This document shows, in pieces, positions 17,401-22,283 of a DNA stretch of 64,000 bases (position 1 is its first letter; the number at the start of each line of letters is the position of its first letter). Position numbers and translations under genes: made by a program. Source of the DNA: Pectobacterium aroidearum. GTDB lineage: Bacteria; Pseudomonadota; Gammaproteobacteria; Enterobacterales; Enterobacteriaceae. The DNA is taken from positions 2,480,001-2,544,000 of the forward strand of contig NZ_CP166097.1 in the NCBI RefSeq assembly GCF_041228105.1, written 5' to 3'. The notes below the pieces were generated by a model that saw nothing but the letters and a program-made list of their open reading frames with translations, had not been told where the DNA came from and ran no database searches.

Positions 17401-20010
17401 CAGACCAGCGAGCAGAAACAGAGCTTTGGCTCGACGCTGAATGCGGCCGGGGATATTGGTATCGAATCGCGCACCGGGGATATCACGGTCGCGGGCAGCC
17501 AGCTTAAGGCGGGTGGCGATGTCCTGATGAACGCAGCGCAGGATATCCACCTGCTTTCCGCCCGCAACAGCGAGGACATCCGCGGCAAGAACAGCAGCAG
17601 CGGTGGCAATATCGGCGTCAGCCTGGGGTTGAGCAACGGCAGCGCGGGGCTCAGCATTTTCGCCAACGTCAATGCGGCGAAAGGGCGGGAAACCGGCACG
17701 GGCAACACCTGGTCAGAAACCACGGTGGATGCGGGCAACCACGTCACGCTGAAAAGCGAGCGCGACACGCGGCTGACCGGCGCGCAGGTGAGCGGCGGGC
17801 GCATCGATGTTGACGCCGGGCGTAACCTGCTGCTGCAAAGTCAGCAGGACAGTGACCGCTATGATTCCAGCCAGGTGAGCGGGTCGGCGGGCGGCAGCTT
17901 TACCTGGGGCGGCGGGGGCGGCAGCGGCTATATCAGCCTCAGCAAGGACAGGATGCACAGCAATTATGACAGTGTGCAGCAGCAGACGGGGCTCTTTGCC
18001 GGTAAAGACGGATTTGGTATAAAGACCGGAGAACATACCCAGCTTGACGCTGCGGTCATTGCCTCCACCGCCAGCGCCGAGAAAAACCGGCTGGAAACGG
18101 GGACGCTGGGCTGGAGCGGGCTCAATAATAAAGCCGAATTCAAGGTGGAGCACAGCGGCGCCGGGTTCAGCGCCAGCCCGTCCCTGAACGGCAGTATGCT
18201 GTCGACGCTGGCGATGAACGTGCCGTCGGCGCTGATGGCGCTGGGGAGCAGCGGCAATGCGTCCAGCACCACCTATGCGGCGGTGAGTGACGGCACGCTG
18301 CTGCTGCGGGATACGGCGAAGCAGGTGCAGGATATCGCCACGCTGAGCCGTGACGTTGAGCACGCGAACAACGCGCTCAGCCCGATCTTTAACAAAGAGA
18401 AAGAGCAGAAACGCCTGAAACAGGCGCAGCTGATAGGTGAAATCGGCGCGCAGGTGATGGATATCGTGCGCACGGAAGGCGAGCTGAAGGCGCAGAAAGC
18501 GGCGGAGGCCAAGGGCGATGCTACCGTCGAGCGTCCGAAAGACGGTGATCCGGTCGCGATGTGGGAGGACTATAAAAAGGCGCTGACGGAATCGCCGACC
18601 TACAAGGCCGAGATGCAGAAATACGGCACGGGGAGCGACTTCCAGCGTGCGGCACAGGCGGCGACGGCGGCGATCCAGGCCCTGGCGGGCGGGGATATCC
18701 AGAAAGCGATAGCCAGCGGTGCGTCGCCGTACCTGGCGCAACTGGTGAAAGACGTCACGCTACCGAAGGATGAGAGCAAAATCACGGCATCGGATATCGC
18801 GGCCAATGCGATGGCGCACGCGGTGGTGGGGGCGGTAGTCGCGCAGCTGTCGGGACAGGATGCGGCAGCGGGGGCGATTGGTGCCTCCAGCGGTGAACTG
18901 GCCGCCCGTGCGATTATGGCTGCACAATATCCCGGCAAGACGGCGAACGACCTGACGGAAGCGGAAAAGCAGTCGGTCAGCGCGCTCTCGACGCTGGCCG
19001 CCGGGCTGGTGTCCGGTCTGGCTGGCAACAGCACGGCTTCTGCCGCCAGCGGCGCACAGTCCGGGCGTAATGCGGTGGAGAATAACTCGCTTACCGGGGA
19101 TAAGGGTCGAGAGTTACTGAAAGAAAGTGCGGAATGGTGGAAGAAACAGATCCGCGACAAGCTGGGTGAAGGCACTACATCGGCTATCGCGAACAGTATT
19201 ATCAATGCTGTCGCTGATACTGGTGATGCTGCATTAGGTGGAACAGATTATGTTGCGGATGGTGCGATGGCACTGGCGTCATGTGCTGTCGGAGATGGTT
19301 ATTGTAATAAGGCTTTAAGCGATCTGGCAGGTAAAAACCAAGCAGCAGCCGACTCGGTGAAAGCGCTGATGAAGAGTGAAACCTGGTCAGCAATAGCCGA
19401 CACGATCAAACAGGCGTCTGGCGGCAATCAGGCTGCGCTGGAAGCGACAGGTGGAATATTGGCGAGCATATTTTTACCTGGTAAGAAAGTGCCGGAGTTC
19501 AGTGCTGTACTGGGAAAAACAGAAAAGCTGGTCAAGAATGCAGATGGTATTTACGAAGTAAAAGTCAATGTTACACCGCTGGAAGGACATGACCGACTTA
19601 ATACCCCGGATCTGGGGGGGAACGGTAAGCTAAAACCGGCGGAAGCTGCATCTGCCGCACAATTAGAGCCTACTCTTGGTACAATGGAGCGCTATACGCC
19701 ACCACCAGGGATGATTACTGATAAAACACCTGATTTTGTGATTACGTCAGGCCCCAATAAAGGTAAAACCGTCGATGCCATGTATACGACTGATAGACTG
19801 ACACAGAAAGAAATAGATGGATTAAATAAGTTTTATGAGAAAAACATGATTTCTGGGAATGGACAAAAAGTAATTCAAGAACATTTGCAAAAAGCTGATT
19901 TTGTTCCTGTTGACTTTAGAGTGTTAACGCCTGCTAACCAAAATATTTTCATGAATTATATAAAAAAATTGCCTAAAACACAGCAAGATAAAGTTATCAT
20001 TATGAGGTAA
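2485..20010 (+). CDS. cdiA: CdiA/HecA-type giant contact-dependent inhibition exoprotein
   Basis: This 5,841-residue TpsA protein is displayed on the cell surface and should deliver a C-terminal toxin into neighbouring bacteria; HecA-type proteins also act in adhesion to plants. Order of parts: long signal peptide (to about residue 30, ending PAMAA); TPS secretion domain with the NPNGI motif near residue 137 and a CDGC pair just after it; FHA-1 beta-helix repeats (about 330-3670) dominated by LDNQGT / LTNRGQ units; an AT-rich central insert (about 3672-3865); a proline/threonine-rich region with a 56-residue tandem repeat; FHA-2 repeats (about 4400-5250); a pretoxin region ending in VENN (residues 5531-5534); and a 307-residue toxin tail. 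It is much longer than E. coli CdiA (about 3,100). The cognate immunity gene follows after 4 bases. No frameshift is seen. Confidence 0.95.
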   Translation: MKPVKTTQRLLAYTLIHLIAFQPLLPAMAAGVQVATGNTALDQAGNGVPVINIATPNGAGISHNQYQDFNVDKPGLILNNGTAQLNPTQLGGLIQNNPNLKGKAAEAIINEVVSSNRSTLAGYLEVGGKQASVIVANPNGITCDGCGFINTPQVTLTTGKPQLDAQGNLQHIDVTRGDITLTGQGLDASKSDYLSLIARTAQINAGLNANDTQIVLGASQVDATGKVTAQAADSGVKVALDTGALGGMYTNRIRLVSSDKGVGVNVGNLSARSGDITLSANGKLSLGDTVAQGNIQADADALALRGKQQAGDALTLNAKQDITLQDATLRAGQDIALSSGGGLKAQNSVISAGVDAQGTVKSANQLSLIGDAVTLEAAQLAAGKVTVNAGQSLQQDAASGIKAESVLDMRGDTVSLAGSAGAEDVRLAAKTLNGAGSAQLQAKNNATVRVTQQGDWQGNLTAGNTLSVEGGRLVQRGTLAGKTLTLTLDALDNQGDIAALQGLTFSGGDMTNRGTLAAAERLTVNALRLDNRGLLSARHDVTLELQTVLNNQGNILTDNQLFLLADTITNGGTLQAATLSAQANQLTSQGEVTANTLDLTSQTTENHGTINARQMLALHGGSLVNRGTLSAGEKLALTLGDTLDNRGLMQAGNTLQVTADRLSNDGTLTAPDLQLRTGTLANQGTLQADNALQLEATRALTQSASGSLLAGTDLTVNAGLVETDGAIQAQQFLLNAARWLNTGKTSLTGDGQITATHLDNRGSLLTAGNWTIHSDVVSQAGALQGNALTLQANTLTSSGQAQAQGAVNLTVADAFTNSGDWLSGEALRLQAAKAENRGTLQALTLTAEGASLDNRGTVSGITNLSLFLNGNLANTGTLQGNQLHVEAAQLDNQGTLHGTDALTLAIAGNLSNQGTLQSDGDSTTRAKRFDNQGTLQAKNVTLQVEELDNAGTIFGMSSLALTAASGLTNRQAGKLLSQGAAVLTAAEAVNAGDWQAKTLTLTANNLTNDGQLQGDDALSLTLPTTGGTGTLINRGTLTTGGDATLFARLMENPGTLSSRGHATLTGMSLRNDGRLVAATGLSLYGDYQGRGLLNTAGTLTLEGDTLVNGGHWESRALSLQGKHFTNQGAVLGNDVTITANRLTNLGGVVGTDSLGIVLSGGLDNGGELRSDNLSVAAVDVNNRGDMQGINTLQLNTTGLLDNTGVISGNQSVVVKADAVKQRGTLEGKSVTLDAASLTNQGKMLGVDALTLSIAGNFSNDGNLLTQGNATVTAQSMDNRGLMQAGNLTLEADEVTNAGQLLGIQALSVTAQGGLTNQQTGKLLTQGAAVLQAAQAENHGEWLADNLTLQAARFANTGRIQADRDLDITVTPAGAARQRSFLPMALSLAADIQQLNASSSPQGRGAGDGVLDNRGTLVSGGDLQLQATQITNQGSLSGNGTATLTGNTIQNDGAVVALTSLSLTGDYQGLGTLQTDGRLDWSGTTLTNRGRWQANAIQLQGLTLENQGTLLGQRTDITADTLFNGGEIAGVNALQLILAERLTNQGKLYGATLGLSATGLFNQGELSGDDLHLTLQETAHNSGLISGSQRVQLEARQVEQSGSLESRQLQVQANALDNQGTMLGVDALTLAINTTARNSGKWLSQGDSTLTARQLENTGQWQGNTLTLTADEVGNAGQLLGLSALTLTAKNKLTNEKTGTLLTQGLAVLNAAEASNDGEWQADSLTLEAQTLNNRGHIQGDTSLTVTLVNGDVDNQGTLWSTRADIAARTLTNAGEITGVDGLQLTLDDALTNQGALSSYHLTAQAGSLDNSGTITGLDRLELTVGNSLDNQGTLYGAALALNANDLTNRGTMTGVDSLSLSLNGTLNNTRDISSTALTLNANDVVNHGTLTGVNGLTFRLGNHLDNQGALNSQALAITANDLTNDGQINGTRSLQLTLDGTLTNTGDLTSPRIGITAQNVLNHGQMLGSDDLQVDLRNTLENHGLVSGSNTLGIVANDIDQQGTLEARALTVDAQTLDNHGKMLGVDALTLAIAGTARNQGKWLSQGSSTLTAGQVDNQGQWQAGDITLQASDLTNRGQIFGLNGLSLTTRNTLNNQQDGKLLSQGIAVLRAANATNDGDWQADRLTFDAQQLTNRGRIQGDSGLTVTLDSNNPASLLTNQGTLLSGGDTQLSASQLDNQGTVSGVGKLDIESAEIRNAGSVIADGALSLNGDYQGAGLLHTADTLTLRGNQLNNRGRWESRVLALNGGTFSNTGTVIGERGITLELRDGLTVGRDGQLLTNGALLAQADSVMNDGLWQGNTLTLTADEVENAGQLLGLSVLSLTAKKRLTNAQNGKLLTRGLAVLNAAEASNDGEWQADSLTLDGQTLLNRGHIQGDTSLKVTLANGDVTNQGTLWSRSADIAARTLTNAGEITGVNGLQLTLEDALTNQGALSSYHLTAQADRLDNSGKINGLDQLGITVNQNLNNTGTLYGAAVTLNANDLINRGTLTGIDSLSLGLNGTLNNTRDISSNALTLNANDVVNQGTLTGVNGLTFLLGNHLDNQGTLNSQALAIAARDVTNGGRLNGTRSLQLTLDGTLTNTGDLTSPRIGISAQNVLNHGQMLGADDLQLDLRNKLDNRGLISGSTTLGIVANHIDQQGTLEARALKVDAQALDNYGKMLGVDALTLAITGTVRNQGKWLSQGSSTLTADRVDNQGQWQAGDITLQASDLTNRGQIFGLNALSLTTTNDLGNQQGGTLLSQGIAVLRAANVTNDGDWQADRLTVDAQQLTNRGRIQGDQGLAITLDRANPASRLTNQGTLLSGGDGWLSASLLDNQGTVSGVGKLDIESAEIRNAGTVIADGALLLNGDYQGAGLLHTADTLTLHGNELNNSGRWESRALALNGGTFSNTGMVIGERGITLELRDGLTVGRDGQLLTNGTLQVQAGTVMNDGLWQGNTLTLSANDLTNGGSLLGQDGLRLDLLGTYQGNEQSRLLSDGEAVITADRLNQSGEIAAGTLSLTTTTLDNSGRVLGSNGLTVTNRDELLNRASGELLTNGAGRVDSGTLSNAGTLQANDLQLRADEIDNQGRIQGTDALRLLDVLRYVGNKSSQLLSNGVATLHATRADNTGLWQAGTLLLNGDTFSNSGTVAGLNGLSLSGYALNNQGELFSQGTVTVTGKTLENGGTLTGVGGFTLQLTDRVDNLTTGRLLSGGTGELTTGVLRNQGLWQSDALRLTARDLEQQGNLLGVQRGTLQLSGSYQGAQGSQLVSGGDLSLTAHDITNRGQIQGSTLTLGADELTNHGTLRGNSALDATVSRQFTNASQSRLSSDGTLNVQAATLANQGDIKAATTTLTGNTVTNGGTVQGTTALQLDATDRIVNQQGGQLLSDGTTTLNAAAVDNLGWLQGRGLAVNTAQLTQQGSLMAQDKLTLSIPRWVNNGLVQAGELEIIADELDNHGTLLGLTQLALQTQRLINRQGAKLYSAQDLRLKTQELQQDGQLVALGNLSADITGPLTFTQSMAAGRQLTLNVAGDLDQRGTLQGQSVQLTSTGTLTNQGNILAGGGESRVSAKDIVQLEAGSIQAGGNLTLISDNTLNNKGLIGTTGDLLVQAGGLLHNSSMLYAGGNMRLLSDSLTNVFGTILAGNNLWVQRDAQGTASTSLLNSSGTIETQSGDITINTGTLTNQREGLVVTETELAGDSVPDWVGRTTANIPIEWFKAEDYGVASFISVYRGDGYSSDESIIYGMKPSSSLYVPYEHAYIKNIIIANKEINISVLGYDGRIYSGNNISINSIILINDASQIVSGKKIELIGDSISNQSYQTGVTKKYLTYQYENTKYKPAQYYINGVLSKVKYTPSSFDYMLANFSPYLTYILKNTPTTEKTVGESYNALIQAGGTITADFKQDISNTTLQPGSGGFMPASTKPVLDVITTLSPLQKQTTRQLVSQDSSFNAGAVDVTKAGGGQAPLAGNAAGVNATGKTVTLTPQSGTALQVGAQAENITAVIAAPNTAEPLTLNPSDTVVLPSSSSGQINNPDAVTLTPQSGTALQAGVQADNITAVIATPTTTGPLTLNTGDAVVLTPSTSGHVSNPDAVALSSTGPRPDTGSSLTPVSVDNTATGITVAGTVGTPATLATPGPVAVETLKPTVSADSLPGGATPAVKPPLSAADLLSAIGNGLQNLSTNPLAEYPLPTGNKGLLVVDPNADSRYLIHTNPKLEQLGQVDNALFSDLQTLLGQQPSTVVPVETRSQWTQTDRVLGSSYLLDKLNLDADHDYRFLGDAEFDTRYISQAVLKQSGQRHLNGTGSDLAQMQMLLDNAAAAQKGMNLQLGVSLTPEQVANLSQSLVWWENIEVNGQTVLAPKLYLAQADKNNLQGSAIVANRVELNAGGSVTNSGTLRAVEVLAIASGDRIDNHEGGLIKSDGGLNLVALNNITNSGSRMEGNTLQLASINGDIINRTESRTFQTAQPTASHSGTGSLVFTELGKTAEIVAGNSLTLSAGKDIRNVAATLNAGQDMALNAKGNVAMEALTLTNNRVDIGWGSSNTALNTAVQGSTVTAGGALKAVAGQDIQIAASALSGGTALSLAAGNDIRLTAQDTLKETLYQGGSTAQHRTQEVANAQLLSGGELSLVAGRDVLSEAASLNAKGTATLAAGRDLNLLSETEETYRGNWWNRHADWQQNITQQSTELTTGQGLNLQAGRDINLQAAQGVASGAVTAQAGNNINLLSATETQHTFFEETQVKKKRFSKTVTHTLQETLQTNEKGSLLSGDSVTLAANQDINLQGSSVVGDKQVTLLANNDVNTAASVENYQNYEEHSKKKSGLFSGGGIGFTIGSTSTSQKLRDQAATQSQSISTLGSTTDSVTVKAGNDVSISGTDMVAGKDILLQGNNVTLDPGYDTRKQQQEFEQKSAGLTVALSGVVGSALNSAVQSIQAAKSESDGRLALLQGMKAGLAGYQAYQGSQSELNNKGEASFVGVSISLGAQNSRSSQTSEQKQSFGSTLNAAGDIGIESRTGDITVAGSQLKAGGDVLMNAAQDIHLLSARNSEDIRGKNSSSGGNIGVSLGLSNGSAGLSIFANVNAAKGRETGTGNTWSETTVDAGNHVTLKSERDTRLTGAQVSGGRIDVDAGRNLLLQSQQDSDRYDSSQVSGSAGGSFTWGGGGGSGYISLSKDRMHSNYDSVQQQTGLFAGKDGFGIKTGEHTQLDAAVIASTASAEKNRLETGTLGWSGLNNKAEFKVEHSGAGFSASPSLNGSMLSTLAMNVPSALMALGSSGNASSTTYAAVSDGTLLLRDTAKQVQDIATLSRDVEHANNALSPIFNKEKEQKRLKQAQLIGEIGAQVMDIVRTEGELKAQKAAEAKGDATVERPKDGDPVAMWEDYKKALTESPTYKAEMQKYGTGSDFQRAAQAATAAIQALAGGDIQKAIASGASPYLAQLVKDVTLPKDESKITASDIAANAMAHAVVGAVVAQLSGQDAAAGAIGASSGELAARAIMAAQYPGKTANDLTEAEKQSVSALSTLAAGLVSGLAGNSTASAASGAQSGRNAVENNSLTGDKGRELLKESAEWWKKQIRDKLGEGTTSAIANSIINAVADTGDAALGGTDYVADGAMALASCAVGDGYCNKALSDLAGKNQAAADSVKALMKSETWSAIADTIKQASGGNQAALEATGGILASIFLPGKKVPEFSAVLGKTEKLVKNADGIYEVKVNVTPLEGHDRLNTPDLGGNGKLKPAEAASAAQLEPTLGTMERYTPPPGMITDKTPDFVITSGPNKGKTVDAMYTTDRLTQKEIDGLNKFYEKNMISGNGQKVIQEHLQKADFVPVDFRVLTPANQNIFMNYIKKLPKTQQDKVIIMR
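7462..11289 (+). repeat. 1,914-bp direct tandem duplication inside cdiA (two copies)
   Basis: Copy 1 (7462-9375) and copy 2 (9376-11289) each begin with the codons for WQGNTLTLTADEV and have the same length, 638 codons. The translations match over the full unit with scattered substitutions, for example LTGVNGLTF and IGERGITLELRDG in both. The start of a third unit (WQGNTLTLSAND) follows at 11290. The unit spans many FHA-1 beta-helix coils, so the duplication lengthens the surface filament without breaking the frame. Divergence between copies is modest, which suggests an old but recognisable unequal recombination. Confidence 0.9.
13500..14075 (+). other. AT-rich central segment of cdiA, probable receptor-binding region
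   Basis: Between two GC-rich repeat blocks the base composition drops sharply for about 575 bases. The protein changes from repetitive G/N/T/L coils to non-repetitive sequence rich in I, Y, K and S (for example PSSSLYVPYEHAYIKN and SFDYMLANFSPYLTYI). In E. coli CdiA the receptor-binding domain lies between FHA-1 and the YP domain and varies by allele. The position here matches that arrangement. The receptor specificity is not known, and the call rests on position and composition. Confidence 0.6.
14374..14709 (+). repeat. 168-bp tandem repeat (2 copies) in cdiA
   Basis: Two 56-codon units (14374-14541 and 14542-14709) each begin VTLTPQSGTALQ and end NPDA. They lie in a low-complexity A/T/P/S-rich stretch just after the AT-rich insert, in the region corresponding to the periplasm-held YP domain of other CdiA proteins. 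The units differ at many positions, so the duplication is not recent. Confidence 0.85.
19087..20010 (+). other. CdiA-CT toxin tail of the main CdiA
   Basis: These are the 307 codons after the VENN motif (19075-19086). An entry-like part of about 190 residues contains two cysteines (MALASCAVGDGYCNKAL). The last ~105 residues form the probable toxin, starting near ERYTPPPG. It contains PDFVITSGPNKGKTVDAMYT, which resembles the PD...(D/E)xK core of restriction-like nucleases but has no lysine at the usual place, so I do not assign an activity. Codon use becomes more AT-rich toward the 3' end, as is usual for exchanged CT cassettes. The end, QQDKVIIMR, is echoed by a remnant at 22243-22281. Confidence 0.75.
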
Positions 20011-20014
20011 TGAT

Positions 20015-20374
20015 ATGGGAGCTAGTATTTTTTTTCGTAGAGATGAAACTATCGAAAAACCTGAAGATAGATTGACTTCTGCATTTATTCATAGCAGTTA
20101 TTGGGATGCCTTTGGCGAAATGCTGGATGCTGTATTTTTACCAGACCATCCCGAACTGCATGAGATAATTAAATCTGAAGAAGGTGAGTATCTAAAATTT
20201 TATTCATTTGTTGAGTTAGATAAGGTGGATTTTAATCAAGCAGTTAAGCTAATCAGGGATTATATTGCGAAACAGAAAAATCCGACAGAATGGCAAAACA
20301 TGGCGAATACTGTGTGGAAAGATGTTGCAGAGCCTTACATTATTCAGGACGAGCGTTATGACGTTAATGCATGA
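20015..20374 (+). CDS. cdiI: CdiI immunity protein for the main CdiA toxin
   Basis: This 119-residue acidic cytosolic protein starts 4 bases after the cdiA stop, the usual place for the immunity protein that neutralises the CdiA tail in sister cells. It has no signal peptide or membrane segment, which fits a toxin acting in the cytosol, such as a nuclease. I do not recognise the family. The C-terminal pattern (W, then VWKDVAEP, then RYD) resembles the W / WYEEIKP / YD pattern of the orphan gene at 22284, so the two are probably diverged relatives. A strong terminator follows about 50 bases later. The role is inferred mainly from position. Confidence 0.8.
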   Translation: MGASIFFRRDETIEKPEDRLTSAFIHSSYWDAFGEMLDAVFLPDHPELHEIIKSEEGEYLKFYSFVELDKVDFNQAVKLIRDYIAKQKNPTEWQNMANTVWKDVAEPYIIQDERYDVNA

Positions 20375-20424
20375 ATAAAATAACGGCCACTCAGACTGAT
20401 GTATTTTATTAAATTAAATTGACT

Positions 20425-20454
20425 AAAATCCCAGCCCTAGCGGCTGGGATTTTT
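20425..20454 (+). terminator. Rho-independent terminator after cdiI
   Basis: An 11-bp perfect stem (AAATCCCAGCC / GGCTGGGATTT, 5-base loop) runs straight into T residues. It ends the cdiB-cdiA-cdiI transcript. Related but mutated copies follow the immunity genes at 22693 and 25136. Confidence 0.85.
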
Positions 20455-20465
20455 ACATCAGCCAG

Positions 20466-20501
20466 TCAGAAGCGCAGTTCAGTCTCAATCACCAGCCGCC
20501 C
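20466..20501 (-). pseudogene. Antisense symE-like tail fragment (junction 1)
   Basis: Read on the minus strand this encodes [11 protein letters not shown] followed by a stop. This is the same ending as the larger symE-like fragment at 21901-22113 ([11 protein letters not shown]). The reading stops being SymE exactly where cdiA-like sequence starts on the other strand. The identical short tail occurs at 22739-22774, so the fusion was copied or arose from one ancestor. It is not functional by itself. Confidence 0.7.
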
Positions 20502-20503
20502 GC

Positions 20504-21553
20504 GTGATTATGGCCGCACAATATCCCGGTCAAACGGCGAACGACCTGACGGAAGCGGAGAAACAGTCGGTCAGCGCGCTCTCGACGCTGGCCGCCGGGC
20601 TGGTATCGGGTCTGGCTGGTAACAGCACGGCTTCTGCCGCCAGTGGCGCACAGTCCGGGCGCAATGCGGTGGAGAATAACTTCCTGTCCAGTGATATGTA
20701 TGCACTAAACAGAAAAGTGAAAGCTGCTAGAGAAAAAGGAGAAGATATTGCGCCCATTCTTGAAGAGGTACGCAAGCAGGCAGAAAAAGACAGGGAAAAA
20801 CAGGCTGCATCCTGTCAGGACCACCCTGATATGTGTGCATTTGGCCGCGATGTAGCAAATGATGCTTATAGTTCATATCTTGAGAACGGATTCCTCCTGG
20901 GGATTGATTCGGATGTTGCCCGATTTGTACAGCAGGAAACGGCGAAAGATAATGCAGTCATAGACCGATATGCCAGTGAGTTTGGTAAAGATCTGGCTGT
21001 TGCTTCTGAGGGGGCAGCTTTGCTAGCAGGGGCTGGTGTTAGTGCAGTGTTGCCGGGGAAAGCCGGTGGTTCAGCCAGAGATGCAAAATTAAGCCAATCT
21101 GAAATAAATGAGATTGTTAATACTCCTAAAGCGTCACAATCATCACAAATTATAAAATCTTATGGGCCACATGAAGTAGGGCCGTTAGGAAATCCAAATG
21201 ATCTACGGGCACCTGCTTCGACTTTCAGAAGTGGAAGCTACACGGAGAAAGTCGCAGAAAGAGATGTATATCTTTATAGGGATTATGGCGGAGACGCTAA
21301 AGTTGATGGTCGCTATTGGACTCCAGAACCATCTAAAGGGCCATTGCAGTCTCAGTTAGATAGTGCTGTTTTACCTGAGTGGGGTAATACATTCCAAAAT
21401 AAAGCGATAATAAAAATACCTAAAGGTACTAAATACTATGAGGGGCCAGCCGCCGTACAAACAGGTACAAAAGAAACTTACACAACCTTGCATGGTGGCG
21501 GTACGCAAATATTTTTACCTAATCCAAAGACTGAGTGGAACATCAAAAAATGA
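20504..21553 (+). CDS. Orphan CdiA-CT module 1: pretoxin fragment, VENN and intact toxin tail
   Basis: The first ~59 codons copy the end of the main cdiA pretoxin region (main copy from about 18900) and finish with VENN at 20669-20680. A new 291-residue tail follows. The entry-like part has a cysteine pair ([13 protein letters not shown]). The last ~115 residues carry [26 protein letters not shown] and a late GGGTQIFLP. This R-Y-GG / YWTP / GGG-Q layout recurs in polymorphic toxins and could suit a nucleotide- or NAD-acting fold, but I cannot name the family. Homology starts at about 20496 and no ribosome site is evident, so the GTG at 20504 is nominal and the module may be silent until recombined into cdiA. 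Confidence 0.75.
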   Translation: MIMAAQYPGQTANDLTEAEKQSVSALSTLAAGLVSGLAGNSTASAASGAQSGRNAVENNFLSSDMYALNRKVKAAREKGEDIAPILEEVRKQAEKDREKQAASCQDHPDMCAFGRDVANDAYSSYLENGFLLGIDSDVARFVQQETAKDNAVIDRYASEFGKDLAVASEGAALLAGAGVSAVLPGKAGGSARDAKLSQSEINEIVNTPKASQSSQIIKSYGPHEVGPLGNPNDLRAPASTFRSGSYTEKVAERDVYLYRDYGGDAKVDGRYWTPEPSKGPLQSQLDSAVLPEWGNTFQNKAIIKIPKGTKYYEGPAAVQTGTKETYTTLHGGGTQIFLPNPKTEWNIKK

Positions 21554-21855
21554 GCACTAATGAGTTAATCAAAATGTGGATTGCAGGAAAAGAGTCACTC
21601 TATTTCTTTTTACCTGACGGTCCTTATGGGCGACCTTTTGATAATCAATATGTTGTAAAAAAAATAGACTCGGCTAACAGTTATCTGGTTATCCAGTTTG
21701 AAGGCGACATTGTTCTATCTTTTATTGGTGAGTTAAAAATAGTCGATGAAGGATGTAATTTATTGATAAGTAATTATATCGAATGTAAATTCGAGACTAA
21801 ATTGCAAGCGCCTAAGTGTTTTGATTATGGTGAAGTTGTATTAAATGGGTTTTAA
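21550..21855 (+). CDS. Orphan CdiI immunity protein 1
   Basis: This 101-residue soluble protein has an ATG overlapping the orphan toxin stop by 4 bases (ATGA), which indicates translational coupling and a cognate pair. It is rich in beta-prone residues ([18 protein letters not shown]), has no membrane segment, and should bind and block the toxin tail of module 1 in the cytosol. I do not recognise a named family. An earlier in-frame ATG at 21535 would start inside the toxin and is less likely. A strong terminator follows directly. Confidence 0.75.
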   Translation: MSTNELIKMWIAGKESLYFFLPDGPYGRPFDNQYVVKKIDSANSYLVIQFEGDIVLSFIGELKIVDEGCNLLISNYIECKFETKLQAPKCFDYGEVVLNGF

Positions 21856-21857
21856 AT

Positions 21858-21895
21858 ATGACGCTCCTAGTTTCCGAGTCGGGAGCGTCATTTTT
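21858..21895 (+). terminator. Rho-independent terminator after orphan immunity gene 1
   Basis: A 10-bp perfect stem (ATGACGCTCC / GGGAGCGTCAT) with a 13-base loop is followed by five T residues, 3 bases after the stop codon of the immunity gene. Confidence 0.85.
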
Positions 21896-21900
21896 GCCAG

Positions 21901-22113
21901 TCAGAACCTTAGCTCAGTTTCAATGACCAGCTTACCGTGCTCAACGGTGACAATCACCAACTGCCCGGTGTTGAAACCGAGGTATTCCAGCCACTTGTCG
22001 CTGAGCTTGAGTTGCGGGCTGGGCGGTTTTTTACCGCCGTTGGGGGCGTAACCGACGGTGTAATGCTGCCGGGGCTTTTTTACTTCAGTTGTGCGGGGGC
22101 TGACTGACGTTGA
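21901..22113 (-). pseudogene. SymE-like toxin gene fragment, start codon lost
   Basis: The minus strand encodes about 70 codons ending LVIETELRF and stop. They include QHYTVGYAPNGG, then PQLKLSDKWLEYLGFNTG, then QLVIVTVEHGK, closely matching the layout of SymE (a small AbrB-fold protein whose E. coli member is SOS-induced and RNA-associated). Upstream the frame meets a stop at 22114-22116 with no ATG, GTG or TTG between, exactly where cdiA-derived sequence begins on the plus strand. The fusion therefore removed the symE start. This is the longest SymE copy in the array and shows what the shorter tails came from. It is probably inactive. Confidence 0.7.
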
Positions 22114-22281
22114 TCACGAGAACAACGCGCTCAGCCCGATCTTTAACAAAGAGAAAGAGCAGAAACGCCTGAAACAGGCGCAGCTGATAGGTGAAATCGG
22201 TGCGCAGGTGATGGATATCGTGCGCACGGAAGGCGAACCTTGTCTCAGGCAGATAAGTCAAAGATTGTTATCTTGAGGTAA
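22106..22281 (+). pseudogene. Orphan module 2 remnant: cdiA fragment joined to the last codons of a lost toxin
   Basis: Positions 22106-22237 match the main cdiA around 18355-18486 (coding NNALSPIFNKEKEQKRLKQ and so on). At about 22240 the match ends. In a different frame, 22243-22281 encodes SQADKSKIVILR and stop, resembling the QQDKVIIMR ending of the main toxin. The simplest reading is a deletion that removed nearly all of a toxin of the same family, leaving only the end needed to reach the immunity gene. Neither piece can make a toxin. Confidence 0.65.
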
Positions 22282-22283
22282 AA

